DNA from: Oceanobacillus sp. FSL K6-2867
Lineage (GTDB): Bacteria; Bacillota; Bacilli; Bacillales; Amphibacillaceae
Direction: 5' to 3'
Assembly: GCF_037963145.1 (NCBI RefSeq)
Contig: NZ_CP150144.1
Span: forward strand, 1,178,001 to 1,242,000
Length of the DNA stretch: 64,000 nt
The translations under genes and the position numbers were made by a program. Positions 43,288 to 53,072 of this stretch are shown here, in pieces; the first letter of the stretch is position 1; every line of letters starts with the position of its first letter. The notes under the pieces were generated by a model. The model was not told where the DNA came from and ran no database searches. It saw only the letters and a program-made list of their open reading frames with translations.

Positions 43288-44475
43288 ATGAAACAAGTAC
43301 CTTGGTATCGACAATTAAAAGAAAAACGCTTGGAATACGGTGTATCACAAAATAAACTAGCTGTTCATATGGGAATTTCACGACAATATATTAGTGAAAT
43401 GGAAACAGGAAAAGTAACTCCCTCCAGTTCCCTGCAAGCTGCTTTATTTGACGTACTGGAACAATTTAATCCAGATGCTCCTTTGGAAATCTTGTTTGAT
43501 TATGTGCGAATTCGTTTTTTAACGACCAATCCAAAGCCTGTCATTGAAGATATTTTGAAACTCAAAATGGAGTATATGTTACATGAGGATTTTGCGTTTT
43601 ATTCCTATATGGAACAATACGTTTTTGGTGATATTGTCGTTATGGTTTCCCCTGATGAGGATAAAGGGTGTTTACTTGAACTCAAAGGAAAAGGCTGCCG
43701 TCAATTTGAAAACTTTCTACTAGCCCAACAGCGAACATGGTTTGATTTTTTTATGGATGTGTTTCGTGTTGGTGGTGTATTTAAACGAATGGACCTTGCG
43801 ATAAATGATAAGACAGGCATATTGGATATTCCGTTTCTGACAAATAAATGCCGAAATGAAGAATGTATCTCTGTTTTTCGTAGTTTTAAAAGCTATCGTT
43901 CTGGCGAACTCGTTCATGGAGAAGAAAAGCGAGATATGGGAAATACGCTGTATATTGGTTCCTTAAAAAGTGATGTGTATTTTTGTACGTATGAGAAAGA
44001 TTACGAACAATACGTGAAACATGGTACATCACTTGAAGATACAGACATCAAGAATCGTTTTGAAATTCGCTTAAAAAATGATCGTGCTTACCACGCAATC
44101 GTCGATTTAATGACATATGAAGATGCTGGACGAACTGCTTTCTCTATCATTAATCGGTATATTCGTTTTGTCGATAAAGACGAAGAAAAACGTCGCAGCA
44201 GTTGGAAAATCAATAAAGAATGGCAGCGTTTTTTGGATTTAGGTATTAATAGAAAAATCTATTTAACAACAAAGCCTGAACCTTATACGTTTGATAAGAC
44301 GTTAAGATGGCTGGCTCGACAAGTCGCCCCTACTTGGAAACTAGCAACTAAGCTAGATGAAATCAATCAAACGACTGTCATCAAAGATATGTTAGATCAA
44401 GCAACATTAACAAAGCGTCATCAAAAATTATTGATGCAACAGGCACTTGCGACAGAAGAAGTCATTAAACAATAG
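43288..44475 (+). CDS. MobT/NicK-type relaxase and replication initiator (Orf20)
   Basis: About 395 residues. An N-terminal Cro/C1-type helix-turn-helix (LKEKRLEYGVSQNKLAVHMGISRQYISEMETGK) is followed by a Rep_trans-type HUH-like rolling-circle initiator domain with FKRMDLAINDKTG and NRFEIRLKNDRAYHA. It nicks oriT for transfer and element replication. ATG 43288 is eight bases after GGGAGG. Confidence 0.93.
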   Translation: MKQVPWYRQLKEKRLEYGVSQNKLAVHMGISRQYISEMETGKVTPSSSLQAALFDVLEQFNPDAPLEILFDYVRIRFLTTNPKPVIEDILKLKMEYMLHEDFAFYSYMEQYVFGDIVVMVSPDEDKGCLLELKGKGCRQFENFLLAQQRTWFDFFMDVFRVGGVFKRMDLAINDKTGILDIPFLTNKCRNEECISVFRSFKSYRSGELVHGEEKRDMGNTLYIGSLKSDVYFCTYEKDYEQYVKHGTSLEDTDIKNRFEIRLKNDRAYHAIVDLMTYEDAGRTAFSIINRYIRFVDKDEEKRRSSWKINKEWQRFLDLGINRKIYLTTKPEPYTFDKTLRWLARQVAPTWKLATKLDEINQTTVIKDMLDQATLTKRHQKLLMQQALATEEVIKQ

Positions 44476-44489
44476 GTGGAGGAGATTTG

Positions 44490-44579
44490 ATGAATCTATT
44501 GAAATGGATGTTGTTTACCGTCATTGGTGGTGTGTTTCTATGGTTTATTGAATGTATGCGTCAAGTAACAAAGTATTAA
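44490..44579 (+). CDS. Small single-TM ICE protein (29 aa, DUF3789-like)
   Basis: A 29-residue protein of one hydrophobic helix (WMLFTVIGGVFLWFIECM) behind a strong GTGGAGGAG site, ten bp after the relaxase. DUF3789 proteins of the same size and place occur in Tn916 relatives. The function is unknown. Confidence 0.6.
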   Translation: MNLLKWMLFTVIGGVFLWFIECMRQVTKY

Positions 44580-44601
44580 AGGATGAAAGGGGAAATGGAA
44601 G

Positions 44602-44823
44602 ATGAATTTCGGCCAAAATCTCTATAACTGGTTTTTAAGTAATGCACAATCTTTAGTGTTAATGGCAATTGTTGTAATTGGAATTTATTTAGGATTTAAA
44701 CGAGAGTTTTCTAAACTAATCGGCTTTCTAGTTATTGCTTTAGTTGCGGTGGGATTAGTCTTTAATGCGGCTGGAGTGAAAGATGTGTTATTAAACCTAT
44801 TTAATCGAATCATAGGGGCTTAA
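44602..44823 (+). CDS. Small two-TM conjugation protein (TcpD/ConC-like)
   Basis: A 73-residue membrane protein with hydrophobic segments at about 16-33 and 39-57. It occupies the place of Orf19/ConC, small membrane proteins of the transfer machinery. The ribosome binding site is AAAGGGGAAATGGAAG. Assignment is by size, topology and position. Confidence 0.7.
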   Translation: MNFGQNLYNWFLSNAQSLVLMAIVVIGIYLGFKREFSKLIGFLVIALVAVGLVFNAAGVKDVLLNLFNRIIGA

Positions 44824-45006
44824 TTGTAACGTTTGTTTGTGGAAGATAAGTGGTCTTCTTATGTTCTACAAACAAATGTTGATCCAAACGGTAGTGCGGA
44901 AGGGAGTAACAAGCTTATTTTTATGCACCAGTCAATTAAACGTAGGTGCTCTTTTTCTTGTGCTTATCTTTTCCGAATTTCATTTCTTTACTTGGAGGTG
45001 TGTTCA
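44824..45006 (+). other. Structured intergenic segment, candidate single-strand origin
   Basis: AACGTTTGTTTGT (from 44828) pairs with ACAAACAAATGTT (to about 44881), with an inner GAAGA/TCTTC stem, followed by an unstructured stretch to the next start. Rolling-circle elements of this family need a single-strand origin, and a long imperfect hairpin here would suit. A regulatory RNA is an alternative. Confidence 0.4.
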
Positions 45007-45270
45007 TTGCATACGATTGTAACTGTTGAAAATAGAGATGAGTTAGATAAAGCATTATTGGAAGTTGGTATGGCTATTCAAACAGGAGATGAAATATGCG
45101 ACAAGGCAATGGAAGAAGCAAATGATAGGAATGTGAATGACTCGGAGCTGATAGTTATTAAACTAGAAAATGACCCGGCAGATTTATCTACAACCGTATT
45201 TGAAGTAATAAAGGATGAGGATAATCCTGCAATCAAAAAGCTTTCCTTTAGAGAATTTCATTATTTTTAA
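45007..45270 (+). CDS. Hypothetical ICE protein (87 aa)
   Basis: Acidic soluble protein (HTIVTVENRDELDKALLEVGMAIQTGDEICDKAMEEAN...). TTG 45007 has GGAGGTG seven to eight bases upstream; the open frame extends further 5' but without conserved character. It lies just before ardA. The family is unknown to me; small acidic proteins near antirestriction genes may mimic DNA, though this one is short. Confidence 0.6.
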   Translation: MHTIVTVENRDELDKALLEVGMAIQTGDEICDKAMEEANDRNVNDSELIVIKLENDPADLSTTVFEVIKDEDNPAIKKLSFREFHYF

Positions 45271-45308
45271 TCACTTTATTAACTTTTTGCAAAGGGATGT
45301 GAATTTCT

Positions 45309-45809
45309 ATGGAAATGCAAGTTTTTATAACGAATCTCGGTAAATATAACGAAGGAGAAGTTAATGGTGCATGGTTTTCACCACCTATTGATTTTGAGGA
45401 AGTAAAAGAACGCATCGGTTTGAATGGAGAGTATGAAGAATATGCCATCTTTGATTACGAACTCCCTTTTGAAATTGGTGAATATACACCTATTTCAGAA
45501 GTAAACCGATTATGTGCCATGGTGGCAGAAATTGAAGGTACACCACTTTATGATTCTCTTTCCGAAGTTCAAAGCTATTGGTTTAACAATATAGAAGAGT
45601 TACTGGAACACCAAGATGATATTATGTATTATCCTGATTGTGAGAATATGGCAGATGTCGCAAGGGTATTGGTCGAAGAAACGGGAATGTTAGGGGAAGT
45701 CCCCTCTAATTTACAAAACTATTTTGATTATGAAGCTTTTGGACGTGATTTAGAAATTGAGGGTAGTTTTCTAATTACGTCAAATGGTGTATTTGAATAT
45801 ACGCAGTAA
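45309..45809 (+). CDS. ardA: Antirestriction protein ArdA (Orf18)
   Basis: A 166-residue, strongly acidic DNA mimic that blocks type I restriction enzymes after transfer. It contains the family start VFITNLGKYNEGEVNGAWFSPPID and the region EEYAIFDYELPF plus EVNRLCAMVAEI. Length and content match Tn916 Orf18, whose structure mimics bent DNA. Ribosome binding site AAAGGGATG. Confidence 0.93.
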   Translation: MEMQVFITNLGKYNEGEVNGAWFSPPIDFEEVKERIGLNGEYEEYAIFDYELPFEIGEYTPISEVNRLCAMVAEIEGTPLYDSLSEVQSYWFNNIEELLEHQDDIMYYPDCENMADVARVLVEETGMLGEVPSNLQNYFDYEAFGRDLEIEGSFLITSNGVFEYTQ

Positions 45810-45869
45810 TGGACAAGCAGCTTGTTATCGTACAGGCTGCTTTTTCTATGTATGAAAGGATGATTATAT

Positions 45870-46262
45870 TTGAAAAAACTGAAAAGCTATACCCGAATTT
45901 GGTCTGTAGAAAAAGTGATCTATGCCATTAATGACTTTCGTCTTCCCTTTCCATTGACCTTTAATCAAATGTCATGGTTTGTTCTTTCATTTTTGATGGT
46001 GATGTTACTTGGGAATCTTCCCCCACTCTCTTTGATCGATGGAGCGTTACTAAAATATGTCGGCATTCCAGTTGGTTTGACATGGTTTATGAGTCAGAAA
46101 ACATTTGATGGCAAAAAACCGTATCGTTTTCTCAAGTCCGCATTGACTTATTGGTTTCGACCTAAAGTTACGTATGCAGGAAAGACAGTTAAACTTCAAC
46201 AAATGAAAGTGAATGAATCCATTACTGCCGTTAGGAGTGAAGTCCATGCGTTATCCGATTAA
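45870..46262 (+). CDS. TcpE-family conjugation membrane protein (Orf17)
   Basis: A 130-residue protein starting KKLKSYTRIWSVEKVIYAINDFRLPFPLTFNQ with two hydrophobic segments (about 37-52, 56-72), as in TcpE/ConD. It is part of the membrane transfer complex. TTG start behind AAAGGATGA. Its 3' end overlaps the VirB4 start by 17 bp. Confidence 0.88.
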   Translation: MKKLKSYTRIWSVEKVIYAINDFRLPFPLTFNQMSWFVLSFLMVMLLGNLPPLSLIDGALLKYVGIPVGLTWFMSQKTFDGKKPYRFLKSALTYWFRPKVTYAGKTVKLQQMKVNESITAVRSEVHALSD

Positions 46263-48699
46263 ATATATGGAAAATAATCTCGTTTTCAACCATGATGGCG
46301 AATGTTTTGCGTATTATGAACTGTTGCCATATAACTATTCGTTCCTTTCACCAGAGGAAAAAATGCAAGTACATGATCATTTCCGTCAATTGATTGCCCA
46401 AAATCAAGACGGGAAAATTCATGCTTTACAGATTAGTACCGCAAGCAGTATTCGCTCGGTACAAGAACGAAGTAAAGAGTTAGTGTCGGGGAGATTACAA
46501 GATGTTGCCTATGAACGGATTGACGACCAAACAGAAGCCCTAGTTTCTATGATTGGGGAACATCAAGTAGACTATCGTTTCTTTATCGGGTTTAAGTTGT
46601 TGCTGAATGAAGAAGAAGTCAGCATAAAATCAATGGGGAAAAACATTAAAAACTCACTTTCTTCATTTGTCCGTGATGTAAACCATCATTTAATGGGTGA
46701 TTTTGTTTCCATGCCCCATGATGAAATGAGACGTTTCTCTAAAATGGAATCTTTATTACAAAATAAAATAATGAGACGTTTTAAAGTACGTCCTTTAGAT
46801 AAAAATGACTTTGGCTATCTGATGGAACACCTTCATGGTCAATCAGATATTGCCTATGAGGAATATGATTATGTACTTCCACTAAAAAGGTTAAAGAATG
46901 AAGCTTTAGTGAAACGGTATGACCTGATTAAACCGACTCGTTGCTTGATTGAGGAAAACCAACGATATTTAAAAATTGAACAGGAAGAACAAACAACGTA
47001 TGTCGCTTATTTTACGATTAATTCGATTGTTGATGATTTGGAATTTCCATCGGATGAAATCTTTTATTATCAACAACAACAATTCACTTTCCCGATCGAT
47101 ACGTCCATGAATGTGGAAATTGTGACGAATAAAAAGGCGTTGTCTACGGTACGAAACAAGAAAAAAGAATTAAAGGATTTAGATAACCATGCTTGGGAAT
47201 CCTATAACGAAACAGGCAGTAATGTTATCGACGCATTGGAACAGGTCAACGAACTAGAAGATGTACTTGACCAAAGTAAAGAGTCCATGTACAAGTTAAG
47301 CTATGTTATTCGGGTATCTGCCCCTAGTTTAGACAAACTCAAACAGCGTTGTAATGAGGTCAAAGATTTTTATGATGATTTGAATGTAAAACTTGTTCGG
47401 CCGTTTGGAGACATGATTGGTTTGCACAGTGAGTTTATCCCTTCTAGTAAACGCTATATGAATGATTATATTCAATATGTCACGTCTGATTTTCTTGCAG
47501 GGCTTGGATTTGGAGCAACGCAAATGTTAGGAGAAACAGAAGGTATTTATTTTGGCTATAACTTAGATACAGGCAGAAATGTGTATCTCAACCCAAGCCT
47601 AGCCAGTCAAGGTGTGAAAGGGTCGGTTACCAATGCGTTAGCTTCTGCTTTCTTAGGCTCACTAGGTGGCGGAAAATCTTTTAGTAACAATCTACTTGTC
47701 TATTATGCCGTTCTGTTTGGCGGACAAGCCCTGATTGTTGATCCAAAAGCGGAACGAGGAAACTGGAAAGAAACGTTGCCTGAAATTGCTCATGAAATAA
47801 ATATTGTTAATTTAACAAGTGATAATTCCAACAAAGGATTACTTGATCCTTTTGTCATTATGAAAAAGAAAAAGGATTCGGAAAGCCTTGCGATTGATAT
47901 TCTCACTTTTCTTACTGGTATTTCTAGTCGGGATGGAGATAAATTCCCTGTATTACGAAAAGCGATCCGAGCAGTTGGTCAACAGGAAGAACGTGGACTC
48001 CTTCTTGTGATTCATGAATTAAGGAGTGATCCCAATCCATTAGCTGGTCCGATTGCTGACCATATCGAAAGTTTTACCGATTATGACTTCGCTCACCTCC
48101 TCTTTTCCGATGGAACAGTGAAAAGCTCGATTAGTTTAGAAAAACAGTTAAACATTATTCAAGTGGCCGATTTAGTATTACCAGATGCAGAAACAAGTTT
48201 TGAAGAATATACAACGATGGAACTGCTTAGTGTTGCCATGTTGATTGTCATTTCTACCTTTGCATTAGACTTCATTCATTCTGACCGCAGTGTATTTAAA
48301 ATCGTGGACTTAGACGAAGCTTGGTCCTTCCTACAAGTCGCACAAGGAAAAACACTATCTAATAAGTTAGTACGTGCAGGTCGGGCCATGCATGCTGGAG
48401 TCTACTTTGTTACTCAGAATGCAGCGGATTTAACGGATGAAAAATTAAAAAATAACATCGGTGTGAAGTTTGCTTTTCGCTCTAGAGATATAAATGAGAT
48501 TAAAAAGACACTTGAATTCTTTGGAGTGGATAAAGAAGATGAAGAAAATCAAAGGAGACTTCGAGAACTCGAAAATGGTCAATGCTTAATTCAAGACTTA
48601 TATGGGCGTGTGGGAATTATTCAAGTCCACCCTGTCTTTGAAGATTTATTTCATGCTTTTGATACTCGACCACCTATCAAGGAAAAAGAAAGGCGGTGA
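46246..48699 (+). CDS. VirB4-like conjugation ATPase (Orf16)
   Basis: An 817-residue cytosolic ATPase of the transfer channel. Walker A is SLGGGKSFSNN (about 471-481), Walker B KIVDLDEAWSFL (about 685-696), and the RAGRAMHAGVYFVTQN motif follows. It corresponds to ConE/TcpF. ATG 46246 has TAGGAGTGAAG upstream; an earlier in-frame ATG does not fit a ribosome binding site. The protein is full length and intact. Confidence 0.94.
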   Translation: MRYPIKYMENNLVFNHDGECFAYYELLPYNYSFLSPEEKMQVHDHFRQLIAQNQDGKIHALQISTASSIRSVQERSKELVSGRLQDVAYERIDDQTEALVSMIGEHQVDYRFFIGFKLLLNEEEVSIKSMGKNIKNSLSSFVRDVNHHLMGDFVSMPHDEMRRFSKMESLLQNKIMRRFKVRPLDKNDFGYLMEHLHGQSDIAYEEYDYVLPLKRLKNEALVKRYDLIKPTRCLIEENQRYLKIEQEEQTTYVAYFTINSIVDDLEFPSDEIFYYQQQQFTFPIDTSMNVEIVTNKKALSTVRNKKKELKDLDNHAWESYNETGSNVIDALEQVNELEDVLDQSKESMYKLSYVIRVSAPSLDKLKQRCNEVKDFYDDLNVKLVRPFGDMIGLHSEFIPSSKRYMNDYIQYVTSDFLAGLGFGATQMLGETEGIYFGYNLDTGRNVYLNPSLASQGVKGSVTNALASAFLGSLGGGKSFSNNLLVYYAVLFGGQALIVDPKAERGNWKETLPEIAHEINIVNLTSDNSNKGLLDPFVIMKKKKDSESLAIDILTFLTGISSRDGDKFPVLRKAIRAVGQQEERGLLLVIHELRSDPNPLAGPIADHIESFTDYDFAHLLFSDGTVKSSISLEKQLNIIQVADLVLPDAETSFEEYTTMELLSVAMLIVISTFALDFIHSDRSVFKIVDLDEAWSFLQVAQGKTLSNKLVRAGRAMHAGVYFVTQNAADLTDEKLKNNIGVKFAFRSRDINEIKKTLEFFGVDKEDEENQRRLRELENGQCLIQDLYGRVGIIQVHPVFEDLFHAFDTRPPIKEKERR

Positions 48700-48703
48700 C
48701 AAT

Positions 48704-50881
48704 GTGCACAAACAAAAACTAAAAAAGATAGTGATAACGGTAGTGCTGATTAGTGCTACTGTTTTTTTATTGCTTTTTTTACTTGGTACATTCGCACAAG
48801 CTGCTGGACTAGTTGATGATACGGTGTCAGAAGATAATCTCTATTCCTTGTACCCATTGGACCATTATCAATTAGATTTCTATGTGGATTCGGGTTGGGA
48901 TTGGTTGCCGTGGAATTGGGATGATGGCATTGGAAAGCAAGTGATGTATGCGCTCTACACGATTACGAATTTCATATGGATTATTAGTCTGTATTTGTCT
49001 AATGCGACAGGTTATTTAATTCAACAAGCCTACTCGCTCGATTTCATTTCACAAACGGCAGACGCTATCGGGAAAAATATGCAAACATTGGCTGGAATTA
49101 CCGCTAGTGGTTTCAGTAGTTCGGGATTTTATGTAGGTTTCTTGCTTCTCTTTATTTTAGTGATTGGGATTTATGTGGCATATACAGGTTTAATGAAACG
49201 GGAAACGACAAAAGCCATTCGAGCGATTTTAAATTTTTTAGTTGTGTTTATTTTGTCCGCTTCTTTTATTGCCTATGCCCCAACGTATATCGCTAAAATT
49301 AATGACTTTTCAGCAGATATTAGTCAAGCAAGTTTAGATTTAGGAACAAAAATCTTGATGCCTAGCTCTACTAGTCAGGGAAAAGATAGTGTGGATATGA
49401 TACGAAATAACCTTTTTTCTATTCAAGTAGAACAGCCATGGATGTTATTACAATTTGATGATTCGGATAAAGAAGCGATTGGCGAAGAACGTGTTGAAAG
49501 CTTAGTTTCGATCAATCCTGATACGAATAACGGAAAAGATCGTGAAGATGCTGTTAAAGCAGAAATTGAAGATCATGACAATAAAAATTTAACGATTACG
49601 AAAACGACCACTCGCTTAGGAATGGTCTTCTTTTTATTTCTGTTTAATATCGGTATCTCCATTTTCGTGTTCCTTTTATCGGGCGTTATGATTTTCTCGC
49701 AAATTCTGTTTATTATCTATGCCATGTTTTTACCCATTAGTTTCTTGTTATCCATGATACCTAGCTTTGAAGGCATGGGAAAACAGGCAATTATGAAACT
49801 GTTTAATGTGATTATGCTTCGGGCTGGAATTACGCTCATTATTACAATTGCCTTTAGCATTTCCTCCATGCTTTACAGCTTAACGTCAAGCTATCCGTTT
49901 TTCTTGATTGCCTTCTTGCAGATTGTGACGTTTGCGGGCATTTATATGAAACTCGGTGACATTATGAGTATGTTTAAACTGCAAAGTAGTGATTCACAAC
50001 AAGTCGGTCGTCAAGTGATGCGTCGTCCTTACCGCATGTTCAATCGTGGCAGTCGCAGGTTACAGCGAACCATCGGACGTACGCTTGCAGGAGCGACGGC
50101 TGGAGCAACAGTCGGGGCAATGGTTGGAAAATCAAAGCAAACAAAAGGTTCCTTCTCCCCTATTCGACCATTACAGCGGCTGACATCAACTGCAAAGAAC
50201 AATAAAGAACGCTCAAATGGCAATACAAAGCAAACAACTTTGAGCCAGAAAGTAGGTCAAGTCACAGGAAAAGTGTTTGGTGCGAAAAATCAGTTCCGTG
50301 CGAATATAGATCACCGCAAAGAACAACTGCATGATTTACCTACTACTGCTCAATATGCGGTGATGCAAGGAAAAGAACAGCTTACAAAGCCTGCCCGTGA
50401 TTTTAAAGAAGGCATGAAGCACGCAAAGGAAAAGAGACAAAAAACACATGCAGACCGTCAAGCAAAACATCGTCAAACCATTGCAGATAGACGACAAGTA
50501 TTGGATAAAAAACGTACCCCTTCTCGGGATATTTCCAGTCGTGAACGCCCTGTCACACATGGCGTCCATAAGCCTTTAAATCAAGAACAATTAAAGAACC
50601 CAACTGTTCAACAAAAACAAAAGACAAGACCTGTCACAAAAAACGAGCATACGAAGCAATACCAATTACAACGACAGTTATCAAGTCCAGACAGAAAAGA
50701 ACATCTTACTGATCATCCCAAACAATCGGTTAAAAAGGAAAAGCGACCCTACAATGAAGAACATTCTCAAGCAAAAAATAGTCGGACAACTATCAAGCGA
50801 CCTTCTAAACCGTTGAAACGTACAAACCAGAAACAAATCACGAAGCGTCCAATCCATGCGGTTAGGAGGAAACGCCAATGA
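48704..50881 (+). CDS. Polytopic conjugation channel protein (Orf15/ConG, TcpH-like)
   Basis: A 725-residue membrane protein with a signal-anchor helix at the N-terminus, several membrane segments between about 85 and 450, and a long highly basic C-terminal tail (from about residue 430) rich in Lys, Arg, Gln and His, including NRGSRRLQRTIGRTLAGA. It forms the VirB6-like part of the channel. GTG 48704 follows AGGCGGTGAC; the frame extends into the VirB4 gene without support. The tail is lysine-rich and repetitive, as usual for the family. Confidence 0.88.
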   Translation: MHKQKLKKIVITVVLISATVFLLLFLLGTFAQAAGLVDDTVSEDNLYSLYPLDHYQLDFYVDSGWDWLPWNWDDGIGKQVMYALYTITNFIWIISLYLSNATGYLIQQAYSLDFISQTADAIGKNMQTLAGITASGFSSSGFYVGFLLLFILVIGIYVAYTGLMKRETTKAIRAILNFLVVFILSASFIAYAPTYIAKINDFSADISQASLDLGTKILMPSSTSQGKDSVDMIRNNLFSIQVEQPWMLLQFDDSDKEAIGEERVESLVSINPDTNNGKDREDAVKAEIEDHDNKNLTITKTTTRLGMVFFLFLFNIGISIFVFLLSGVMIFSQILFIIYAMFLPISFLLSMIPSFEGMGKQAIMKLFNVIMLRAGITLIITIAFSISSMLYSLTSSYPFFLIAFLQIVTFAGIYMKLGDIMSMFKLQSSDSQQVGRQVMRRPYRMFNRGSRRLQRTIGRTLAGATAGATVGAMVGKSKQTKGSFSPIRPLQRLTSTAKNNKERSNGNTKQTTLSQKVGQVTGKVFGAKNQFRANIDHRKEQLHDLPTTAQYAVMQGKEQLTKPARDFKEGMKHAKEKRQKTHADRQAKHRQTIADRRQVLDKKRTPSRDISSRERPVTHGVHKPLNQEQLKNPTVQQKQKTRPVTKNEHTKQYQLQRQLSSPDRKEHLTDHPKQSVKKEKRPYNEEHSQAKNSRTTIKRPSKPLKRTNQKQITKRPIHAVRRKRQ

Positions 50882-51897
50882 AGGTTATGAGAATAAAAAT
50901 CATGTTAATTGCTGGGGGATTAGGCTTTCTTGCTTTTTTAGGGCTATTAGCATTTGTAGCTATTTTTATATCGAATGAAGAACATTCATCAGAGCGTGGT
51001 GATTCCATTCACGATATAGGCAGCATATCAGTAACCGAAGATGTGTTAAAACATCAGCCAATGGTAGAGAAATATGCAAAGGAATATGGCATTAGTGAGT
51101 ATGTCTATACCTTGCTCGCTATTATTCAAGTAGAGAGTGGCGGAAAACTTTCAGATGTGATGCAATCTAGTGAATCATTAGGACTTCCGCCGAACTCTTT
51201 AGATACCGAAGCTTCGATTCAACAAGGAACAAAATACTTTGCAGATTTATTACGCTCCGCAGAACGAAGTGGTGTTGATGGCAATGCAGTTATTCAGGCT
51301 TACAACTATGGCGGTGCTTTTATTGATTATGTTGCGAAACGTGGAAACTCTTACTCTTTTGAAATAGCTGAAAGCTTTGCGAAAGAACGATCAGGCGGCA
51401 GCAAAGTCACTTACTCGAATCCGATAGCCATAAAGAAAAATGGTGGTTGGCGTTATCGCTATGGCAATATGTTTTATCTCGATTTAGTGAGTCAGTATTT
51501 TATGTCACCTCAATTTGATAGTGAAATGGTTCAGTTGGTTATGAATGAAGCATTAAAGTATGAGGGTTTCCCGTATGTTTTTGGCGGCTCGAATCCAAAT
51601 ACCTCTTTTGATTGTAGTGGGCTGACACAATGGAGTTATCGGAAAGCTGGTATCAATTTACCACGTACAGCACAGCAGCAATATGATGCAACCGAGCATA
51701 TACCTTTATCAGAAGCAAAGCCAGGTGATTTAGTGTTTTTTCATTCCACGTATAATGCAGGAACGTATGTCACCCATGTAGGAATCTACGTTGGAAATAA
51801 CCAAATGTATAATGCCGGCGATCCAATTGGTTATGCGGATTTGACATCTTCTTATTGGCAAAAGCACTTAATTGGAGCTGGGCGGATAAAACAATAG
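50878..51897 (+). CDS. Bifunctional cell-wall hydrolase (Orf14/CwlT)
   Basis: A 339-residue enzyme: membrane anchor (about 8-34), lysozyme-like muramidase domain (about 60-200, with E near 85 in IIQVESGGK), and C-terminal NlpC/P60 endopeptidase with Cys near 246 (FDCSGL) and His near 299 (THVGIYVG). It opens peptidoglycan for the conjugation channel, as CwlT of ICEBs1 does. It overlaps the previous gene by four bases (ATGA). AGGAGG stands upstream. Confidence 0.94.
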   Translation: MKVMRIKIMLIAGGLGFLAFLGLLAFVAIFISNEEHSSERGDSIHDIGSISVTEDVLKHQPMVEKYAKEYGISEYVYTLLAIIQVESGGKLSDVMQSSESLGLPPNSLDTEASIQQGTKYFADLLRSAERSGVDGNAVIQAYNYGGAFIDYVAKRGNSYSFEIAESFAKERSGGSKVTYSNPIAIKKNGGWRYRYGNMFYLDLVSQYFMSPQFDSEMVQLVMNEALKYEGFPYVFGGSNPNTSFDCSGLTQWSYRKAGINLPRTAQQQYDATEHIPLSEAKPGDLVFFHSTYNAGTYVTHVGIYVGNNQMYNAGDPIGYADLTSSYWQKHLIGAGRIKQ

Positions 51898-51912
51898 AGA
51901 GGGTTGGAATAG

Positions 51913-52824
51913 ATGAAAAACTTTTTTAAGAAAACAGAAAAACAAACGCTGAATACAAAACCTAAGAAAATGAAAGTACGGACTGTTGGTACACGTAATA
52001 AAACAGTCACTTTTTTATGGATACTCTTAATTGGAAGTCTTGCCTTTGGCATTTATAAAAACTTTACAGCAATTGATCAACATACGGTTCATGAAAGAGA
52101 AATCATTGAAACTCAAATGATAGATACAAATGCAATAGAGAGCTTTACGAAAAACTTTGTGAAAGACTATTACACATGGCAAAACAAAAAAGATTCTATT
52201 GAACAACGAGCAGAAAAGATCAATAACTATTTGACAGAGGATTTACAAGCTTTAAATACCGATACCGTAAGAGACGATATTCCTACTAGTTCCAGCGTGA
52301 GTGGTATTGATATCTGGTCGGTGACACCAGAAAATGATAATACCTATGCGGTTGTTTATTCGGTAGATCAAAAAATTATGGAAGATAAAAATAGCGAAAT
52401 GGTCCGATCCACCTATCGAATCTTATTACATCAAGATAATGTAGGAAACTTGGTAATTATACAAAACCCTACCTTATGGAGCATGCCGAATAAATCAGAC
52501 TATGAGCCACAACAACCTGAAAGTAATGGTACAGTTGACTCTGATATAGTGCAGGAAGTGACAGAGTTTTTGGAGACGTTCTTTACATTTTATCCGACTG
52601 CAACAGAACAGGAACTTGATTATTATGTGAAAAATAATGCTTTACCACCGATTGGTAAGGATTATCTATTTTCAGAGCTAGTCAATCCAGTCTTCCAGAC
52701 AATAGATAATCAAATAAAAGTACGGGTTACTGTTAAATATATTGACGAAGCAACAAAAGCAGCACATTTTTCACAATATATACTCACGTTAGAAAAAGAT
52801 ACAAATTGGATGATTGTCGAGTAA
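51913..52824 (+). CDS. TcpC/ConB conjugation protein (Orf13)
   Basis: A 303-residue bitopic membrane protein with a basic cytosolic start (KKTEKQTLNTKPKKMKVRTVGTR), one transmembrane helix (about 36-53) and two NTF2-like extracellular domains (about 75-195 and 205-303), as TcpC and ConB. It is a VirB8-like scaffold of the channel. Last gene of the transfer operon, before the cargo. Confidence 0.9.
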   Translation: MKNFFKKTEKQTLNTKPKKMKVRTVGTRNKTVTFLWILLIGSLAFGIYKNFTAIDQHTVHEREIIETQMIDTNAIESFTKNFVKDYYTWQNKKDSIEQRAEKINNYLTEDLQALNTDTVRDDIPTSSSVSGIDIWSVTPENDNTYAVVYSVDQKIMEDKNSEMVRSTYRILLHQDNVGNLVIIQNPTLWSMPNKSDYEPQQPESNGTVDSDIVQEVTEFLETFFTFYPTATEQELDYYVKNNALPPIGKDYLFSELVNPVFQTIDNQIKVRVTVKYIDEATKAAHFSQYILTLEKDTNWMIVE

Positions 52825-52840
52825 AAATGATTTAGTTTAT

Positions 52841-53008
52841 TTACTGTAGCTTTAGAATAAAGGTTTGATCAATTGCTCCGGTAGACATTCCAGCTTCAGA
52901 TGCAATTCTTCGGATAGATGCTTTTTCAATGCCTTCCGTTTCAATAATTTTCCAAGCTGTTTCAGCGGTCATTTTTCTTTTGTGATCATGATCAACTATT
53001 TTCGGCAC
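52841..53008 (-). pseudogene. Truncated TetR regulator, N-terminal part only
   Basis: A 55-codon frame from GTG 53008 (behind GAGGTGATTT) giving PKIVDHDHKRKMTAETAWKIIETEGIEKASIRRIASEAGMSTGAID. This is a TetR DNA-binding domain cut just before its Y-x-H-F helix end, and then TAA. It resembles the intact TetR at 58220-58825 but differs in many residues, so it is a separate gene that lost its 3' part. Operators lie directly upstream. Confidence 0.8.
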
Positions 53009-53030
53009 TCAAATCACCTCTTGCTTTTAT

Positions 53031-53072
53031 TTAACACACTGTGTTATTATCATTTCATCACAGTGTGTTAAA
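53031..53072. promoter_or_regulatory. Double TetR operator beside the truncated regulator
   Basis: TTAACACACTGTGTTA (53031-53046) and a second half-related TCACAGTGTGTTAA (53058-53071) stand 25 bp apart centre to centre. The same palindrome pair is found before the intact tetR/GAP genes at 58847-58884, so that TetR may also bind here. Confidence 0.65.
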
